From the NCBI GenBank assembly GCA_023663635.1, contig JAMPHD010000001.1:72695-136694 (forward strand): a DNA stretch of 64,000 nucleotides, in the 5' to 3' direction. Under the pieces are notes generated by a model, which saw only the letters and a program-made list of their open reading frames with translations, was not told where the DNA came from and made no database searches. How positions within the stretch are numbered: the first letter of the stretch is position 1; each line of letters starts with the position of its first letter. Below, in pieces: positions 60,917-64,000 of this stretch. Source of the DNA: Acetatifactor muris (GTDB taxonomy: Bacteria > Bacillota > Clostridia > Lachnospirales > Lachnospiraceae). The translations under genes were made by a program, and so were the position numbers.

Positions 60917-62649
60917 GTCAAATCTCCTTTCAACGCGCCAAATTTGCAGAGCTGACTGCAGACGCCGCATCCCACGCAGAGGGTGGCGTCAATGGACACC
61001 TTGCCGTCCTTTATGCTGATGGCGGGGCAGCCGAGGCGCATACAGGATCTGCAGCCCGTGCATTTGTCGCAGTCCGCCTGAATGGGAGGCTTGGGCTGCA
61101 CATACTTTAAGAGCACGCAGGGACGGCGGCTGATGATGACGGAGGGCTCGTCCGCGGCAAGTTCCTCCTTCAGTACCCTGTCGCATTCCTGCAGGTCATA
61201 GGGATCGATCACGGTCACCCGGCGGATGCCCATGGCGCGGCACAGCGCCTCCAGATCGATCTTGCCCGCGGGATCTCCCTTGATGTTGTAGCCGGTGGTG
61301 GGATTCTGCTGATGTCCCGTCATGCCGGTGATGGAATTGTCCAGGATGATCACGGTGGAATTGCTCTGATTGTAGGCAATGTTGGCCAGTCCCGTCATGC
61401 CGGAATGCACGAAGGTGGAGTCGCCGATCACGGCCACGGCGCGATCCTCCCACTCCCCCCCGGTGGCTTTGTTGAAACCGTGTAGGGAGCTGACGGACGC
61501 GCCCATGCACAGCACCATGTCGATGGCGCTTAGGGGCGGCGCGCTGCCCAGCGTGTAGCAGCCGATATCCCCCATGACGGTGCATTTATTGCGGGCCAGT
61601 GTGTAGAAGAGACCGCGGTGAGGGCAGCCCGCGCACATCACGGGAGGCCTACCCGGTAGCTGCTCGTCGAGAGAGCGGTAGGGAGCCGGCTCTACGCCCA
61701 GCTTGTCCGCTATCATGGCGCCGGAAAATTCTCCCTCCAAGGGGAAGAGGTCCCTGCCGGTCACGGACAGGCCCAACCGGCGGCAATGATCTTCAATGAT
61801 GGGATCCAGTTCTTCGATGATGACCAACCGCTCCACCTTGGCGGCAAAGTCCAGGATCAGTTGTCTCGGCAGCGGATTTACCATGCCCAATTTCAAAATG
61901 CTCGCTTTCTCCCCGAAGACCTCTTTGGCGTATTGATAGGAGGTGGAGGAGGTGATGATGCCCAATTTGGGATCGCCCGGCTCCACGCGGTTGAATGGGC
62001 AGTCCTCGGCGTATTCGGCCAGTTTCCGCATGCGCTCCTCCACCTTGGGGTGGCGTTTGATGGCATTGGCGGGGGTCATGATGTATTTGGCGGTGTCCTT
62101 CTCATAGGGAGGGGCATCGGGCACCACCCGCTCGGCGGTGTCCACCACGCTCTGAGAGTGGGCCACGCGGGTACACATTCTCACGATGACGGGGGTGTCG
62201 AAACGCTCGGAGAGCTCGTAGGCCTGCTTGACGAAGGCACAGGTCTCCGCGGAATCCGCCGGCTCCAACATGGGCACTTTGGAGGCGATGGCGTGATGGC
62301 GGGAGTCTTGCTCGTTCTGGGAGGAATGCATGCCCGGGTCATCGGCCACACAGATGACCAATCCGCCCCGCACTCCGGTGTAGGAGGCGGTGAAAAGGGG
62401 ATCCGCCGCCACGTTCAGCCCCACATGTTTCATGCCACAGAAGGATCTTTTTCCCGCCAGGGAGGCGCCGAAAGCCACTTCCAGAGCCACCTTCTCGTTG
62501 GGAGCCCACTCGCAGTAGATCTCGTCATATTTGGCGGCCTCCTCCGTCACCTCCGTGGAGGGAGTTCCGGGATAGGAGGAGACCACTTCGCATCCGGCCT
62601 CGTAGAGTCCTCTGGCAAATGCCTTATTTCCTAACAGCAGTTGTCTCAT
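60913..62649 (-). CDS. iorA: Indolepyruvate:ferredoxin oxidoreductase alpha subunit
   Basis: This 578-residue subunit has the pyrimidine-type domain at the start (LLGNKAFARGLYEAGCEVVSSYPGTPSTEV), a central part, the thiamine diphosphate-binding domain (VMCAGCPHRGLFYTL and AVIGDSTFVHSGMTGLANIAYN), and a C-terminal ferredoxin domain with CDKCTGCRSCMRLGCP and CVGCGVCSQLC for two 4Fe-4S clusters. It is the catalytic part of the IorAB complex in aromatic amino acid breakdown. AAAGGAAC precedes the start. It is first of iorA-iorB-acyl-CoA synthetase-DUF5104. Confidence 0.95.
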   Translation of the reverse strand: MRQLLLGNKAFARGLYEAGCEVVSSYPGTPSTEVTEEAAKYDEIYCEWAPNEKVALEVAFGASLAGKRSFCGMKHVGLNVAADPLFTASYTGVRGGLVICVADDPGMHSSQNEQDSRHHAIASKVPMLEPADSAETCAFVKQAYELSERFDTPVIVRMCTRVAHSQSVVDTAERVVPDAPPYEKDTAKYIMTPANAIKRHPKVEERMRKLAEYAEDCPFNRVEPGDPKLGIITSSTSYQYAKEVFGEKASILKLGMVNPLPRQLILDFAAKVERLVIIEELDPIIEDHCRRLGLSVTGRDLFPLEGEFSGAMIADKLGVEPAPYRSLDEQLPGRPPVMCAGCPHRGLFYTLARNKCTVMGDIGCYTLGSAPPLSAIDMVLCMGASVSSLHGFNKATGGEWEDRAVAVIGDSTFVHSGMTGLANIAYNQSNSTVIILDNSITGMTGHQQNPTTGYNIKGDPAGKIDLEALCRAMGIRRVTVIDPYDLQECDRVLKEELAADEPSVIISRRPCVLLKYVQPKPPIQADCDKCTGCRSCMRLGCPAISIKDGKVSIDATLCVGCGVCSQLCKFGALKGDLT

Positions 62650-62693
62650 TTGATCGATCCGTTCCTTTCATTGGTTTATTCGGGTTTATTCGT

Positions 62694-63848
62694 TTATGGT
62701 TCATCAGGTGACTCGGCGGGGATTCGGGCGGTGCGCACGGCGATCCCGTTTACCTCCACCGATCCGTCCAGTTGTATGACGAGACAGTTTCGCCCGTCGA
62801 TCTCTCTGGTCTCGATCAGATCCGTTCGGTCGGGATTGACCTTGATGACCACGTCCGGAGTCTTCACGTCGAAGGAGCGCGTGCTGAACACGTTTCCCGC
62901 GTAGAGAGTGGCTTTCTCCCCGGCGGAGACATCGTAATAGTCGTCAAATTCCGCCAGTTTCTCATTGGCCACGCCGCTGCCCGCCAACAGAGTCTTGACC
63001 TCGTTTTTGTCCAGTACCAGCGGAGCGGGTTCCTCCTTGTGTTCCTCCACCATCTCCTGCAATTTTTCATGGATGTTCTTGACCATCTCCAATTCGCAGG
63101 TCTCGCCAAGGGTCTCCTCGATCAGCGTGCGGAAAGTCTCTTTCTGGGCGCCGGCGGACATGGGAGTGGGGCAGCCCAGGAGCTGATCCAGAAAGCTCTC
63201 TTTCAGATCCTCCGAGTCCTTGGAGTAGTAGAGCGTACCGTGCAGATCCGAGCCCCTGTCGTTGAAGGCGGGAAAGAGGAATCCCGTCTCCGGCATACCC
63301 ACCACCCAGTCCCGCACGCGGTTTTGGAAGGTGTTTTCCTCCGGGTTGTAGGAGAGTCCCGGCTTGGAGAGATCCACGGGGCAGATGGCGCAGAGTATGT
63401 ATTCATAGACCTCGTCGGAGGCATCCTCCATATCCAATCCGTCCAAGGTTTTGCCCGGCACGTCATAGACGTCATGGACCAGTAGGATCAGATAATTTCC
63501 CACATATTCATAGTGTTCGATGATCTTGTCATAGAATTCCTCCAACAGAGTCTCGTCCTTCAGTCTGCTGTCCCTCAAGCGCAGCAGAAATTCCTGTGTG
63601 CCCCCGGGCTCCTCCGCGCGCAGCGGAAATTCCAGATTCAGCAGATTTTTGCCGGGGGTTCCCGAGAGACATTTGCGGAGGATCTCGAAATATTTGAACA
63701 TTTCCTCCTCGGGCAGGGCGAGAAAGGCCTGTTTTAACTCGGTCTTCTTGTTCTTCTCCCCGTCCACATAGCAGCCGCAGATGCGGGTGATGGAGCAGTT
63801 TTTGATGGTGAAAAGTCTTTTGATCTCATTTATTTCCTGTTTTGTCAT
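62694..63848 (-). CDS. DUF4317 protein
   Basis: This 384-residue protein matches DUF4317 of Clostridia: the start MTKQEINEIKRLFTIKNCSITRICGCYVDGEKNK and the middle LILLVHDVYDVPGKTLDGLDMEDASDEVYEYILCAICPVDLSKPGL are the family's. It is soluble and acidic with no membrane part. GGGAGG lies before the ATG. The function is unknown. It precedes iorA on the same strand with a 44-base gap, and its own promoter is visible upstream. Confidence 0.88.
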   Translation of the reverse strand: MTKQEINEIKRLFTIKNCSITRICGCYVDGEKNKKTELKQAFLALPEEEMFKYFEILRKCLSGTPGKNLLNLEFPLRAEEPGGTQEFLLRLRDSRLKDETLLEEFYDKIIEHYEYVGNYLILLVHDVYDVPGKTLDGLDMEDASDEVYEYILCAICPVDLSKPGLSYNPEENTFQNRVRDWVVGMPETGFLFPAFNDRGSDLHGTLYYSKDSEDLKESFLDQLLGCPTPMSAGAQKETFRTLIEETLGETCELEMVKNIHEKLQEMVEEHKEEPAPLVLDKNEVKTLLAGSGVANEKLAEFDDYYDVSAGEKATLYAGNVFSTRSFDVKTPDVVIKVNPDRTDLIETREIDGRNCLVIQLDGSVEVNGIAVRTARIPAESPDEP

Positions 63849-63900
63849 GTTTCCTCCCGAAGGATCGGCTTTATCATACGCCTTGTCCTATATGCTTTTC

Positions 63901-63929
63901 AGTATACAACAAAATTCGTCCCGGGGCAA
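63901..63929 (-). promoter_or_regulatory. Promoter of the DUF4317 gene
   Basis: On the minus strand TTGCCC (63924-63929) and TATACT (63901-63906) are spaced by 17 bases, 53 bases before the start at 63848. Confidence 0.5.
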
Positions 63930-64000
63930 CGAGGAGATTTTTGCGGTTTGTGTCAAGTAATCGTTGGCACTTTTCTCATTTTTCTTTATGAGTTGTTATT

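Overview
The window looks like chromosome from a GC-rich member of the Lachnospiraceae (Clostridia, Firmicutes). Evidence for this is the order rho-rpmE-DUF1385-prmC-prfA, a T-box leader on thrS, an L20-type leader on infC-rpmI-rplT, strong AGGAGG ribosome sites, and Lachnospiraceae-type families (DUF4250, DUF4317, DUF1540, DUF5104, DUF4445). Most genes are GC-rich. Three AT-richer patches (about 2.8-4.2 kb, 49.3-52.0 kb and 57.5-58.6 kb) carry orphan or accessory genes.

Layout. 1-2.7 kb: the 3' part of a Cu+ ATPase with an in-frame, separately startable CopZ domain, then a nitroreductase. 2.8-4.1 kb: two divergent AT-rich orphans. 4.3-10.5 kb: clpB, convergent with a heterodimeric ABC exporter. 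10.7-15.8 kb: DUF4250, a DUF4445 ASKHA ATPase, a chemoreceptor, and a LytTR regulator coupled to a FliD-like protein. 15.9-19.0 kb: feoA-feoA-feoB with matching palindromes before feoA and feoB. 19.1-30.0 kb: a C_GCAxxG_C_C protein, enolase, a solute-binding lipoprotein next to a large hybrid histidine kinase, citrate synthase, a DUF2974 hydrolase and a class I glutamine amidotransferase. 30.2-38.7 kb: a YfhO membrane protein, a repeat-rich secreted protein, DUF1653, 5'-nucleotidase, an SfsA-MutY fusion, a glycosyltransferase and a PAP2 phosphatase.

39-49.2 kb is the translation and transcription core: rho, rpmE, DUF1385, prmC, prfA, a CarD-like regulator, T-box-thrS, DUF1540, and infC (AUU start)-rpmI-rplT. 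Two non-coding hairpin elements sharing a 14-nt motif lie after rho and after DUF1540.

49.3-58.6 kb is the accessory region. It holds three paralogous DUF5104 lipoproteins and a two-gene module in which a small protein precedes a PARP-like ADP-ribosyltransferase candidate. That module is bracketed by 264-bp direct repeats inside two of the DUF5104 genes. The region also has a three-gene cassette: an Hsp70-like ATPase without a lid, a triple-AAA+ CbbX/SpoVK-like protein and a Sel1-repeat protein. A tRNA-Ala(CGC) and another orphan follow. The window ends with an acyl-CoA synthetase, iorB, iorA (indolepyruvate:ferredoxin oxidoreductase) and DUF4317, all on the minus strand.

The best candidates for undescribed biology are the Hsp70/AAA+/Sel1 cassette and the repeat-flanked ADP-ribosyltransferase module. 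All family names come from reading motifs by eye; no database search was run.
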